Positions 28,754 to 37,215 of a stretch of DNA of 64,000 nt are shown piece by piece. The number at the start of each line of letters is the position of its first letter. Within the stretch, counting starts at the first letter, position 1. The notes beneath the pieces were generated by a model. It did not search any database, was not told where the DNA came from, and worked only from the letters and a program-made list of their open reading frames with translations. The translations under genes were made by a program, and so were the position numbers. Source of the DNA: Rhizobium terrae (lineage in GTDB: Bacteria > Pseudomonadota > Alphaproteobacteria > Rhizobiales > Rhizobiaceae). The stretch covers positions 62,001-126,000 of the forward strand of contig NZ_QJKM01000007.1 of NCBI RefSeq assembly GCF_003425685.1. Direction: 5' to 3'.

Positions 28754-28785
28754 AATAATATGCGCACTATAATGCGCATATTATT
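28754..28785 (-). promoter_or_regulatory. Perfect inverted repeat upstream of hicAB, probable operator
   Basis: AATAATATGCGCA (28754-28766) and TGCGCATATTATT (28773-28785) are perfect 13-base arms around a 6-base spacer. It lies 26 bases upstream of the hicA start and overlaps the fabI stop codon. On the minus strand TATAGT-like sequence sits in its centre. HicB antitoxins repress by binding palindromes over their own promoter, so this is the natural candidate. It could also act as a hairpin at the end of fabI mRNA. Confidence 0.6.
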
Positions 28786-29587
28786 CCGAATCCGCGTTCC
28801 TCAGCCGGTCGAGGCTCGGCAGCGAGGTGATGTTGTACCCCGCATCCACATAGTGAATCTCGCCGGTTACGCCGCGGGAGAGGTCCGAGAGCAAATAGAG
28901 CGCGGAGCCGCCGATGTCCTCGATCGTCGCGGTGCGGCGCAGCGGCGCGTTCTTCTGGTTCCACGAATAGATGGCACGGGCGTCCGAGATGCCGGCGCCT
29001 GCCAGCGTCCGGACCGGGCCTGCGGAAATCGCATTGACACGGATATCCTTCGGGCCGTAGTCGGCGGCCAGGTAGCGCACCGAGCTTTCCAGCGCCGCCT
29101 TGGCGACACCCATGACGTTGTAGTTCGGGATGACGCGCACCGAGCCGCCATAGGTGAGCGTCAGCAGCGCACCGCCATCGGTCATCAGGTTGGCGGCTCG
29201 CTTGGCGATCTCCGTAAAGGAAAAGCAGGAAATTACCATCGTGCGGCTGAAATTGTCGCGTGTCGTATCGGCGTAGAGGCCCTTCAGTTCATTCTTATCG
29301 GAAAAGCCGATGGCGTGCACGACGAAGTCGAGCTTGCCCCAGCGTTCCTTGATGGCCTCGAAGGTCGCATCCACGGAAGCGATGTCCTCAACATCGCAAG
29401 GCACGACGAAATCCGAATTGAGTTCGGCCGCGAGCGGCTTCACGCGCTTGCCAAGGGCCTCGCCCTGGAAGGTGAAGGCGAGTTCCGCGCCCTGTGCGGC
29501 GACCGCCTTGGAAATTCCCCAGGCAATCGAATGATTGTTTGCGACCCCCATGATCAGGCCGCGTTTCCCCTGCATGATTCCCGTCAT
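28781..29587 (-). CDS. fabI: FabI, enoyl-[acyl-carrier-protein] reductase (NADH)
   Basis: A 268-residue enoyl-ACP reductase that completes each fatty-acid elongation cycle. It has the FabI-type nucleotide motif GVANNHSIAWGI, Tyr146 (TLTYGGS) and the catalytic pair Tyr156-x6-Lys163 (YNVMGVAK), the pattern of triclosan-type targets. The start at 29587 lies 4 bases after the fabB stop, and the order fabA-fabB-fabI forms one operon. Confidence 0.95.
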   Translation of the reverse strand: MTGIMQGKRGLIMGVANNHSIAWGISKAVAAQGAELAFTFQGEALGKRVKPLAAELNSDFVVPCDVEDIASVDATFEAIKERWGKLDFVVHAIGFSDKNELKGLYADTTRDNFSRTMVISCFSFTEIAKRAANLMTDGGALLTLTYGGSVRVIPNYNVMGVAKAALESSVRYLAADYGPKDIRVNAISAGPVRTLAGAGISDARAIYSWNQKNAPLRRTATIEDIGGSALYLLSDLSRGVTGEIHYVDAGYNITSLPSLDRLRNADSE

Positions 29588-29591
29588 GGAG

Positions 29592-30815
29592 TTATCCGTT
29601 GTAGCGCTGGAAGACGAGCGTGGCGTTGGTGCCGCCGAACCCAAAGGAATTGGAAAGAACCGTATCGATCTTGGCGTTGTCGATCCGCTTGCGGACGATC
29701 GGCACGCCTTCGAATTCCGGATCGAGGGTCTCGATATGGGCGCTTTCGCCGATGAAGCGTTCCTGCATCATCAGAAGCCCGTAGATCGATTCCTGCACCC
29801 CCGCGCCGCCGAGCGAATGGCCCGTCAGCGACTTGGTGGACTGGATATGGGGCATCCTGTCGCCGAAGACGGTGCGGATCGCGCCGATCTCCTTCGAGTC
29901 TCCCACGGGCGTCGAGGTGCCGTGGGTATTGATGTAGTCGACCTCACCCTTCACGGTCGCAAGCGCCTGGCGCATGCAGCGCACCGCGCCTTCGCCTGAA
30001 GGGGCGACCATGTCGTAACCGTCCGACGTTGCGCCATAACCGACGATCTCGGCATAGATCTTCGCGCCGCGAGCCTTGGCGTGCTCCAGCTCCTCGAGAA
30101 CCAGCACGCCGGCGCCGCCGGCGATGACGAAGCCGTCGCGATCGACGTCATAGGCGCGCGAGGCCTTGTCGGGATTATTGTTGTACTTGGTCGACATGGC
30201 GCCCATGGCGTCGAACAGGTTCGACATCGTCCAGTCGAGGTCCTCGTGGCCGCCGGCGAACATCACGTCCTGTTTGCCCCACTGGATCATCTCCGCGGCA
30301 TTGCCGATGCAATGCGCCGAGGTGGAGCAGGCCGACGAGATCGAATAGTTGACGCCGTGGATCTTGAACCAGGTGGCGAGCGTTGCGGATGCCGTCGACG
30401 ACATAGCCTTGGGCACGGCGAACGGGCCGATGCGCTTCGGGCTGTTGTTCTTGATGGTGATCTCGGCCGCCTCGATCAGCGTGCGGGTGGAGGGGCCGCC
30501 CGAACCCATGATGATGCCGGTGCGCTCGTTCTCGCCGATATCCTTGTCTTCAAGACCGGAATCGGCGATCGCCTGCTTCATCGCCACATGGTTCCAGGCG
30601 CCGCCCTGGCTCAGGAAGCGCATGGCGCGGCGGTCGACGAGATCGGTCGGGTCAAGGTTCGGCTTGCCCCAGACCTGGCATTTGAAGCCGTGCTCGGCAA
30701 AATCGGGCGAAAAGGAAATGCCGGATTTCGCCTGACGCAGGGACTCGGTGACTTCCGCGGCATCGCTTCCGATCGAGGATACGATACCCAGACCTGTTAC
30801 AACTACCCGTCTCAT
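29592..30815 (-). CDS. fabB: FabB, beta-ketoacyl-[acyl-carrier-protein] synthase I
   Basis: A 407-residue condensing enzyme with the Cys-His-His triad: Cys163 in [10 protein letters not shown], His in [11 protein letters not shown] near residue 300 and His in [10 protein letters not shown] near 335. Together with FabA it elongates the cis-unsaturated branch of fatty-acid synthesis. ATG at 30815 (MRRVVVTG) follows AAGG. It sits directly after fabA, the usual pairing. Confidence 0.95.
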   Translation of the reverse strand: MRRVVVTGLGIVSSIGSDAAEVTESLRQAKSGISFSPDFAEHGFKCQVWGKPNLDPTDLVDRRAMRFLSQGGAWNHVAMKQAIADSGLEDKDIGENERTGIIMGSGGPSTRTLIEAAEITIKNNSPKRIGPFAVPKAMSSTASATLATWFKIHGVNYSISSACSTSAHCIGNAAEMIQWGKQDVMFAGGHEDLDWTMSNLFDAMGAMSTKYNNNPDKASRAYDVDRDGFVIAGGAGVLVLEELEHAKARGAKIYAEIVGYGATSDGYDMVAPSGEGAVRCMRQALATVKGEVDYINTHGTSTPVGDSKEIGAIRTVFGDRMPHIQSTKSLTGHSLGGAGVQESIYGLLMMQERFIGESAHIETLDPEFEGVPIVRKRIDNAKIDTVLSNSFGFGGTNATLVFQRYNG

Positions 30816-30857
30816 GTCTCGGACCTTCTGATGATTGAGATTGGACAAGAGTGCCGG

Positions 30858-31373
30858 TCAGGCCGTCTTGTCTTTCGACAGACCGACCCGCAGGTCGGCC
30901 GCCTGATAAATGGTTTCGCCATCCGCCTTCAGCCAGCCGTCCGCCGTGCCGAGCACCAGACGGCCACGCATGACACGCTTGAAGTCGATACCATACTCGA
31001 TCAGCTTCGTATGCGGGCGGACCATGCCCTTGAACTTCACTTCCCCTGTGGAAAGCGCCATGCCGCGGCCTTCCTCGCCGAGCCAGCCGAGGAAGAAGCC
31101 GGTCAGTTGCCACATGCCGTCGAGACCGAGGCAGCCCGGCATGATCGGATTGCCTTCGAAATGGCAGGGGAAATACCAGTCGTCGGGGCGTACGTCGTAT
31201 TCGGCGCGAAGATATCCTTTGTCGAACGCACCGCCCGTCTCGGAGATGTCCGTGATTCGATGAACCATCAGCATGGGCGGCAGCGGCAGCTGCGCGTTGC
31301 CAGGCCCGAAAAGCTCGCCGTGTGCGCAGGTTAGGAGTTCCTCATACGAGAAGCTGGACTGTCTGGTGGCCAT
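30858..31373 (-). CDS. fabA: FabA, 3-hydroxydecanoyl-ACP dehydratase/isomerase
   Basis: A 171-residue hot-dog-fold dehydratase with active-site His71 ([13 protein letters not shown]) and Asp85 (GLDGMWQL). It introduces the double bond for unsaturated fatty acids. The start at 31373 follows a GGGGGGAACGG stretch. It leads the fabA-fabB-fabI operon and is divergent from irr. Confidence 0.97.
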   Translation of the reverse strand: MATRQSSFSYEELLTCAHGELFGPGNAQLPLPPMLMVHRITDISETGGAFDKGYLRAEYDVRPDDWYFPCHFEGNPIMPGCLGLDGMWQLTGFFLGWLGEEGRGMALSTGEVKFKGMVRPHTKLIEYGIDFKRVMRGRLVLGTADGWLKADGETIYQAADLRVGLSKDKTA

Positions 31374-31681
31374 AAGTTTCCGTTCCCCCCGTTGAACCTT
31401 TTGTTTCCGAAGCTTTATTGCAAGATCGGATGGAATTGAAGCACTACGATGATCGCACGCTCCGCCTGGGGATGGCACTGGGGCGCTGGAACATCCTGCC
31501 GTTCAGGTCCGCATATAGGAAGCGATGGGCGCAAACCAGAGGTAAAAGGCCGAAATAACGCGATTTTGCCGAAGCGGCGCCGGGTATCCTCCGGAAACTA
31601 TTGAAAGTGCTGGCTGTAAAAGTTATATCCGAAAGTCAAGATACCTGACATGCGCATGAACGACGGGAGCTGACGGGCAAT
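31374..31681. promoter_or_regulatory. Divergent fabA/irr promoter region
   Basis: A 308-base gap with no convincing open frame on either strand. It must hold the promoters of the fabA operon (minus) and irr (plus). I looked for an iron-control palindrome and for a RirA-type box and saw no convincing match. Confidence 0.45.
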
Positions 31682-32098
31682 ATGGCAGAAGCCATCACGA
31701 ACATCGAGGCGAGACTGCGTCATTGTGGCCTGCGTCCGACGCGGCAACGTGTGGCCCTTGCCGACCTTCTGTTCGCCAAAGGCGACCGTCATCTGACCGT
31801 CGAGGAACTGCACGAAGAGGCTGAAACGGCTGGCGTTCCCGTCTCTCTGGCGACCGTCTACAACACGCTGCACCAGTTCACGGAAGCGGGCCTCATCCGG
31901 GTGCTCGCCGTCGAGGGTTCGAGAACCTATTTCGATACCAATATCTCCGACCATCACCATTTCTTTGTCGAAGGCCGCAACGAGGTGCTCGACATCCCGG
32001 TCAGCAACCTGGAGATCGGCAATCTTCCGGAAGCGCCGGAAGGCATGGAAATTGCCCACGTGGACGTCGTCATTCGCCTGCGCGAGAAGAAGTCCTGA
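31682..32098 (+). CDS. irr: Irr, iron-response regulator of the Fur family
   Basis: A 138-residue Fur-family repressor. The winged helix includes GLRPTRQRVALADLLF and SLATVYNTLHQFTEAGLIR. The DHHHFF motif near residue 95 is the haem- and metal-responsive site of rhizobial Irr. The N-terminal haem-regulatory Cys-Pro motif of Bradyrhizobium Irr is absent, as in Rhizobium and Agrobacterium. Irr represses haem synthesis and iron-using genes and helps to activate iron uptake when iron is low. Adjacency to fabA is typical of Rhizobiaceae. Confidence 0.92.
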   Translation: MAEAITNIEARLRHCGLRPTRQRVALADLLFAKGDRHLTVEELHEEAETAGVPVSLATVYNTLHQFTEAGLIRVLAVEGSRTYFDTNISDHHHFFVEGRNEVLDIPVSNLEIGNLPEAPEGMEIAHVDVVIRLREKKS

Positions 32099-32104
32099 CG
32101 TCCC

Positions 32105-32761
32105 CTATTCCTGCCCCTTTCGTCCCTTGATCGCCTCATCCTGCGGCCGGCCGGGCCTTGGCCTGTAGCGCGACAGCGTCCAGCCATAGTGGATCGCACC
32201 GCCGCGCAATGCAAAGGCGACCGTCATGCCGAGGCCTGAACTAACATAGGTCGGCATCTCCAATGCATGCGCGCCGGTAAAGGCGATGGCACCGAAAAGC
32301 GCCGCGGTAATGTAGATCTCCGACCTGAGAAGCACCGAGGGTTCGTGGGCGAGCAGGTCGCGCAGGATGCCGCCGAACGCAGCGGTCAGCGCGCCGGTGA
32401 CGATGGCGATCGTCGGCGATCCGGTGGCGGCGAGCCCTTTGGCGGCGCCGAGCACGCTATAGGCGGCAAGTCCCACCGCGTCGAGCCAGATAAGCAGTCG
32501 GTAACGCCATTCGACCCTGTGCGCCGTGAAGAAGACGAAGGTACCGGTGATGACGCAGATGAGGATATAGGTCGGATCCAGCACCCAGAACACCGGCGTA
32601 CGGCCGAGAATGATGTCCCTGAGCGTGCCGCCGCCGAGTCCGGTCACCGCCGCGAAGAACAGGAAGCCGACGAGATCGAGTTCCTTCCGCGAGGCGGCAA
32701 GCGCGCCTGTTGCGGCGAAGAGCGCAATACCGGCATAGTCGAGAACGTTCAGCGGTGACAT
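32105..32761 (-). CDS. TRIC-type cation channel family membrane protein
   Basis: A 218-residue inner-membrane protein with about seven hydrophobic segments and the two internal repeats of the family, each with a Gly-rich motif followed by Arg-Asp (GGGTLRDI and GGILRDLL). Prokaryotic homologues of the trimeric intracellular cation channel conduct K+ or Na+. Start at 32761 (MSPLNVLDY). It converges on irr with a 6-base gap. Physiological role in rhizobia is not established. Confidence 0.85.
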   Translation of the reverse strand: MSPLNVLDYAGIALFAATGALAASRKELDLVGFLFFAAVTGLGGGTLRDIILGRTPVFWVLDPTYILICVITGTFVFFTAHRVEWRYRLLIWLDAVGLAAYSVLGAAKGLAATGSPTIAIVTGALTAAFGGILRDLLAHEPSVLLRSEIYITAALFGAIAFTGAHALEMPTYVSSGLGMTVAFALRGGAIHYGWTLSRYRPRPGRPQDEAIKGRKGQE

Positions 32762-32886
32762 AGAGATCCTTGGGTCGTGCGACGTCCAGCGTCGCACAAG
32801 TGCGGGCGGTTAACATAACCGCCGATTGTCGCGTGCGTCATCCGTGGGCGCGCGCCGTGAACAGATGAATTTGCGGAGACCGGCTC

Positions 32887-33360
32887 GTGAAAAAGCTTTT
32901 GATCGTTCTTGCCCAAGCGCTTGTTCTTGCGCTGCTGCCGGCCTTCGCGCTCGCCCAACAGCAGATCGTCAGCGATCCGGAGATTTATGAAAAGAATCAC
33001 TTCCGGGAGGAATGCAAGATCGCGCAGTTCGATGCCGACTTCATCAAGCGGTTCGACATCAACAACGACGGGATCATCGATCTGGTTTCGGATCAAAGCA
33101 GGCTGGTTTGTGATGGGAAAAGAGGCCCCGCCTGCAACGCGGAAGGCTGCCCCTATAATTTCTATGTCCAAGTCAAGGAGGGCGGCTATGTCATGGTCGC
33201 CACCGCGAAACTCTATCGCTATGATTTCGTGCAGTATTTCGGCAACATGGTTTTCAATTTGACGATGCATCCCCGCTACTGCGGTCGCACCGACGCCGTG
33301 CCCTGTGAAATGCGCGTCAGGGTGCGCGGCCTTGATTTCAATATCCTGTCGAAAAAATAG
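32887..33360 (+). CDS. Small exported protein with an EF-hand-like loop
   Basis: A 157-residue protein starting with GTG at 32887 after GGAGACCGGCTC. A signal peptide is clear (MKKLLIVLAQALVLALLPAF, cleavage after ALA). The mature part has DINNDGIID near residue 56, a calcium-loop-like pattern, and Cys residues that could pair (Cys42, Cys73, Cys80, Cys85, and two near 131 and 138). I do not recognise a named family. It is alone between divergent and convergent neighbours and may be periplasmic. Confidence 0.7.
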   Translation: MKKLLIVLAQALVLALLPAFALAQQQIVSDPEIYEKNHFREECKIAQFDADFIKRFDINNDGIIDLVSDQSRLVCDGKRGPACNAEGCPYNFYVQVKEGGYVMVATAKLYRYDFVQYFGNMVFNLTMHPRYCGRTDAVPCEMRVRVRGLDFNILSKK

Positions 33361-33389
33361 AACGATTCCGAGGGAGAAGACGAGAAGGC

Positions 33390-34177
33390 TCACTTCGGAA
33401 AGAGCGAATCGATGCGCCCGGCGAGGTAGTAGGCCGTCAGGCTTATCCATTCTCGCGCCGCCGTGGTGGTGATCTGGGCATTCAGCGCCGGCTGGGTAAA
33501 ATCGAAAGAGAGGCCGGCCACGCCGCTCGTCCGGTAGTCCACCGGCCAGGGCGTCACGGCAATACCCGCCCTGCGGAACAGGCCGATCGAGCGCGGCATA
33601 TGGAAGGCGGAAGTGATCAGCAGGCAGTTTTCGAGCCCCTTCGCCTTCAGGAGTTCGGCTGTGTTCACACTGTTCTCGTAGGTCGTGCGCGAGGTGTTTT
33701 CCTTCACCAGCCTTTCCGGTGGAATGCCGAAAGTCGAGAAGAAGCGTTCGGCCGCTGCGCCTCGCCCTCATAACCGCCGCTGATCGAGCCATCACCGCCC
33801 GAGATCAGAATACGCGCCTCCGGATGATTGCGGGCGAGCCGCAATGCCTCGACAAAACGGTCCGCCGCCTGGTTGAACTCGATACCGCCGCGCGCTGTGT
33901 TGATCTCATTGTCGAATGCGCCGCCGAGCACGATCATGCAGGAGATCTCGGCGGGGTCTGATGCCGGCCTTGGGAGCCGCGCCTCCAACTTCTGCAGTGC
34001 AACGGTTCCCGTCGTGGTGAAGAGCGTCACGAAGAGGATAAGAGCCGCCAGCAGCGCAGAAAAGCCGCCGAGCTTTCGCCAGCCGACGAAAACGAGAAAT
34101 GCGGCGAGGAGCGAGAACAGGAAGGCGGCGGAAAGCGGCTGGGCGAAAACCCAGAAGAGCTTCGAAATCAGGAACAT
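33390..34177 (-). pseudogene. Frameshifted YdcF/ElyC-type (DUF218) gene
   Basis: The first part (34177 to about 33758) encodes two transmembrane segments and the DUF218 opening CMIVLGGAFDNE, then ISGGDGSISGGYEGEA. The frame then shifts; the continuation AERFFSTFGIPPERLVKENT, SRTTYENSVNTAELLKAKG and LLITSAFHMPRS runs to the stop at 33390. One base is missing near 33758 (GCGCAGCG where GCGGCAGCG is expected). Without it the protein would have about 262 residues, normal for the family, which acts in envelope or peptidoglycan-precursor metabolism. Real inactivation and sequencing error are both possible. Confidence 0.8.
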
Positions 34178-34195
34178 GCATCTTTCCAGAAAGGA

Positions 34196-34912
34196 TCACG
34201 CGCGGCGACGGGCGGGCAGGATCGGCTGCTGGAAGTGAAGTTGCAGCGGGCGCGGCAGGAGTGCCGTTGCCAGAGCCACCGTCAAAGCCAGCATCGACAC
34301 GACCCAGAGCGCATCGCTGCCAGCGTATTTTGTCAAAAAAGCGCCGGTTACCGCGCCGCAGGCCATTCCGGTCCAAGGAACGGTCTGGATGACCCAGCCT
34401 GCCGGGTTTCGGTCCCCGATCAGCCAACGCCCGATGCCGCGGCCGAAGCGGGAGAGCGCGCCCGTTACATAGGTGAGGCCGATCGGCAGGCCCTCGATAT
34501 GCTCGACGGTGGCGTTGATCATGCCCATCGATAGGACCACAAGATAGAATTGCAGCCTCGGATAGCCGATGCTAGGCACGGTCGAGGCGAGCCCCAGGAC
34601 GATCGAAACGCCTGCGAGCACGACAAAGGTCCGTCGCGCGGAGACCGTATGCGCCAGCACGATGCCAAGCGCGTTGCCGATGATGAAGACCCAAAGCGCG
34701 GCGAACAGGATGAGCGCGTGAGCGTAATCGCTAGCTGAAAAGGCAAGAGCCGCACGGGTCGTGTTGCCCGTCATGAAGGAGACGAAGTCACCGGAAAGAA
34801 GCAGGCCCACAGCATCCGTCATGCCCGCCACGAAGGATATGGCGGCGACGAGAGCCAGCCCCGTCAGGGTTCGCCGTTTGCGAATGATACGTCTTCGTCT
34901 GTCTCGTGTCAT
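34196..34912 (-). CDS. YoaK-type DUF1275 membrane protein
   Basis: A 238-residue membrane protein with about six hydrophobic segments and the family start SFVAGMTDAVGLLLSGDFVS followed by FMTGNTT. Residues before the first segment are strongly basic (TRDRRRRIIRKRR), which fits a cytoplasmic N terminus. Start at 34912 after GGAGCC is preferred over an upstream Met at 34972. The role of the family is unknown; some members lie in transport loci. Confidence 0.85.
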   Translation of the reverse strand: MTRDRRRRIIRKRRTLTGLALVAAISFVAGMTDAVGLLLSGDFVSFMTGNTTRAALAFSASDYAHALILFAALWVFIIGNALGIVLAHTVSARRTFVVLAGVSIVLGLASTVPSIGYPRLQFYLVVLSMGMINATVEHIEGLPIGLTYVTGALSRFGRGIGRWLIGDRNPAGWVIQTVPWTGMACGAVTGAFLTKYAGSDALWVVSMLALTVALATALLPRPLQLHFQQPILPARRRA

Positions 34913-35013
34913 GGAGGCTCCGTCCTCCTCAAGTTTCGAGCGGGTCAATTCCTCGGCATTGATTTGGAACAATGCCCGACAAGTTGAAAAGAAATCGCAA
35001 ATCCGGCAGTGGA

Positions 35014-36222
35014 CTACTTCGACTGCAGCCAGGCTTCGATGCCCTTTGCAGCAGCACGTCCCGTGGCAAGGCAGGCAGTCAGCAGGTAACCGCCGGTCGG
35101 CGCTTCCCAGTCTAGCATTTCGCCGGCGGCGAAGACGTTCGGGAGAGGTTTCAGCATATAGTTCGGGTCGAGTCCATCCCAGGCGATTCCTCCGGCGGAG
35201 GAGATCGCTTCGGCAATCGGCCGAGGCCGCAGGAGCGGAACAGGAAGGGTCTTGATGAGCCCTGCCAGAGCCTCAGGCGCCATGCGGTTGGAATTGGGCG
35301 AAAGCTCGCGCAGCAGCGCCGCTTTGACGCCATCCAGTCCGGCGCCCTTGCGCAACCGGTTTGAAAAGCTCGCCTTCACATCCTGGCGCGACAGGTCGCG
35401 GGCTAGGCGCTCCGTCGTGCGGTCGGGCATCAGATCGATGGCGAGCGACGCCTGGCCGGTCGCGAGGAGCCGGTCCCGCAAGGCTGCGGAATGGGCATAG
35501 ACGAGACTGCCTTCGATCCCATGCCGGGAGACCACGAACTCGCCTCGGAAGATGCCGGCATCGGATGTCGCGGAAACGGATTTCAGCGGAGCTCCGGCAA
35601 AACGCTCGCGAAACGTCTCGCTCCAGCCGACGTCGAAACCGCAATTGGCAGGCCGGAAATCGGCGATTGCCACGCTTTTTTCCCTGAGCCACGGCACCCA
35701 GGCGGCATCCGATCCGAGCCGCGGCCAGCTGGCGCCGCCAAGCGCCAGAAGGGTCGCGTCGGCCGGCACCGCGATTTCGCCTTCCAAGGTCGCGAAACGA
35801 TGGCCCTCCTCGGCAAATCCGGTCCAGCGATGCCGCATCCTGAGCAAAACGCCCTGCGTCTCCAGCCGCCGTAGCCAAGCGCGCAGCAGCGGTGAAGCCT
35901 TCATCACCGTCGGAAAGACCCGGCCCGACGTGCCGACGAAGGTTTCCGCGCCGAGGCCGAGCGCCCACTCCCGGACATCCTCCGGATTAAACGCGTCAAG
36001 CGCCGGCCGCAGCCGTGCGGATGCGGCGCCGAAACGCTCCGCAAAGCGCGAAAACTCCTCAGAATGGGTGATGTTGAGACCGGATTTGCCGGCCAGCAGG
36101 AATTTCCGCCCGAAGGTCGGCATGGCTTCGTAGACGGTCACGGCATGGCCGCTTGCGGAAAGCACCTCCGCCGCCATGAGTCCCGCCGGTCCACCGCCGA
36201 TGATCGCGATCTTCCTGCTCAT
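35014..36222 (-). CDS. BaiN/HI0933-like flavoprotein (TIGR03862 type)
   Basis: A 402-residue NAD(P)/FAD-dependent oxidoreductase. It begins MSRKIAIIGGGPAGLMAAEV, has GRKFLLAGKSGLNITHSE near residue 40 and a C-terminal FAD-contacting AAGEMLDWEAPTGGY near residue 370. These are signatures of the HI0933 group, whose members reduce hydrophobic substrates or act on unknown ones. ATG at 36222 overlaps the stop of the upstream transporter, so the two form an operon. Confidence 0.85.
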   Translation of the reverse strand: MSRKIAIIGGGPAGLMAAEVLSASGHAVTVYEAMPTFGRKFLLAGKSGLNITHSEEFSRFAERFGAASARLRPALDAFNPEDVREWALGLGAETFVGTSGRVFPTVMKASPLLRAWLRRLETQGVLLRMRHRWTGFAEEGHRFATLEGEIAVPADATLLALGGASWPRLGSDAAWVPWLREKSVAIADFRPANCGFDVGWSETFRERFAGAPLKSVSATSDAGIFRGEFVVSRHGIEGSLVYAHSAALRDRLLATGQASLAIDLMPDRTTERLARDLSRQDVKASFSNRLRKGAGLDGVKAALLRELSPNSNRMAPEALAGLIKTLPVPLLRPRPIAEAISSAGGIAWDGLDPNYMLKPLPNVFAAGEMLDWEAPTGGYLLTACLATGRAAAKGIEAWLQSK

Positions 36223-37118
36223 GGGCACGGCTGCGTCGTTGCGGGAAGCGGCGTGCGATTGCGCCGGATTTCCACGAAGATATGCCCGAAGAGCGCGAGG
36301 AGCACGATCGGCCCGCCGATCAGCGTCGCCTGCGGCGGCACTTCGGCCATGAAGATCCACACCCAGAGGGGCGTCAGCGGCACTTCCAGCGCCGTGATCA
36401 GGCTGGCGTCCGCCGCCGGAATACGCTTGGCTCCGAATGTGTAGAGGATCAGGCCGAGTGCATTCTGCACGATGCCGAAGAGGAAGATCAGCCCGATATC
36501 CTGGATCGTCGCCATGCCGGGGCTCGCGAACCAGAACGTCGAAAACGAGCAGAGATAGGCCGAAAGAGCCATGGCGGGCAGCATCTGCACACCGCGGTAC
36601 TGCCGCATGACGACGGAGAGGGCGGCGACAGTTAGGGTCATGATCGCCGCCATGCCCTTGCCGAGCAGCGAACCGCCGCTGCCTGCATCCGTCAGCATGA
36701 CCGCGACACCCGCGAAGGCGACGGCGCTGGCGATCAGTGTTGCACGGCTGGTCCGTTCCCCGATGAAAAGAAAGGCGAGCCCGGCGGTGACGAAGGGTAC
36801 CGTCGCATAGATGACCATCGCGTCGGCGACCGACGTGTAATAGAGCGAACCGAGGCCGGAAATCATGCTGCCGGCGCTGAAGAGGGTGGCGAGGATCGTC
36901 GGCCAGCGGATCGCCTTCAGGATGGGCCAGGCCCGGCCGCGTTCCAGATAGAAGAAGAACAGCAGCGTCGTCGTGCCGGAAACCAGCCCGCGCAGAAAGA
37001 TGATCGTCGGCAGGTCGGCCGAGATCGACCGCATGAAGATGCCGGACAGCGACCAGGCCAGCGCCGAAAGCGCAACATAGATCACACCCAGGCGATACTG
37101 GCTGTCTTCGCTGGACAT
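36219..37118 (-). CDS. EamA-type drug/metabolite exporter
   Basis: A 299-residue inner-membrane protein with ten predicted hydrophobic segments in two EamA repeats (first around residues 10-140, second 155-285, with GLILYTFGAKRIPAADASLI and LEVPLTPLWVWIFM in the second). Members export amino acids, nucleotides or drugs. It is co-transcribed with the BaiN-like flavoprotein; whether they share a substrate is unknown. Confidence 0.88.
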   Translation of the reverse strand: MSSEDSQYRLGVIYVALSALAWSLSGIFMRSISADLPTIIFLRGLVSGTTTLLFFFYLERGRAWPILKAIRWPTILATLFSAGSMISGLGSLYYTSVADAMVIYATVPFVTAGLAFLFIGERTSRATLIASAVAFAGVAVMLTDAGSGGSLLGKGMAAIMTLTVAALSVVMRQYRGVQMLPAMALSAYLCSFSTFWFASPGMATIQDIGLIFLFGIVQNALGLILYTFGAKRIPAADASLITALEVPLTPLWVWIFMAEVPPQATLIGGPIVLLALFGHIFVEIRRNRTPLPATTQPCP

Positions 37119-37215
37119 GTCTCAGGTTCCGAAAACGAAAGAAGGCGGGACGTTAATCCCGCCTGCGAGTCGTCACAAGTGCAACTTGCGGATTCTCATG
37201 CCGCAAGCAAAGGCG

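Noticed and set aside
31374..31681. Iron-control box between fabA and irr
   Set aside because: No convincing palindrome matching known Irr or RirA sites was visible on reading both strands.
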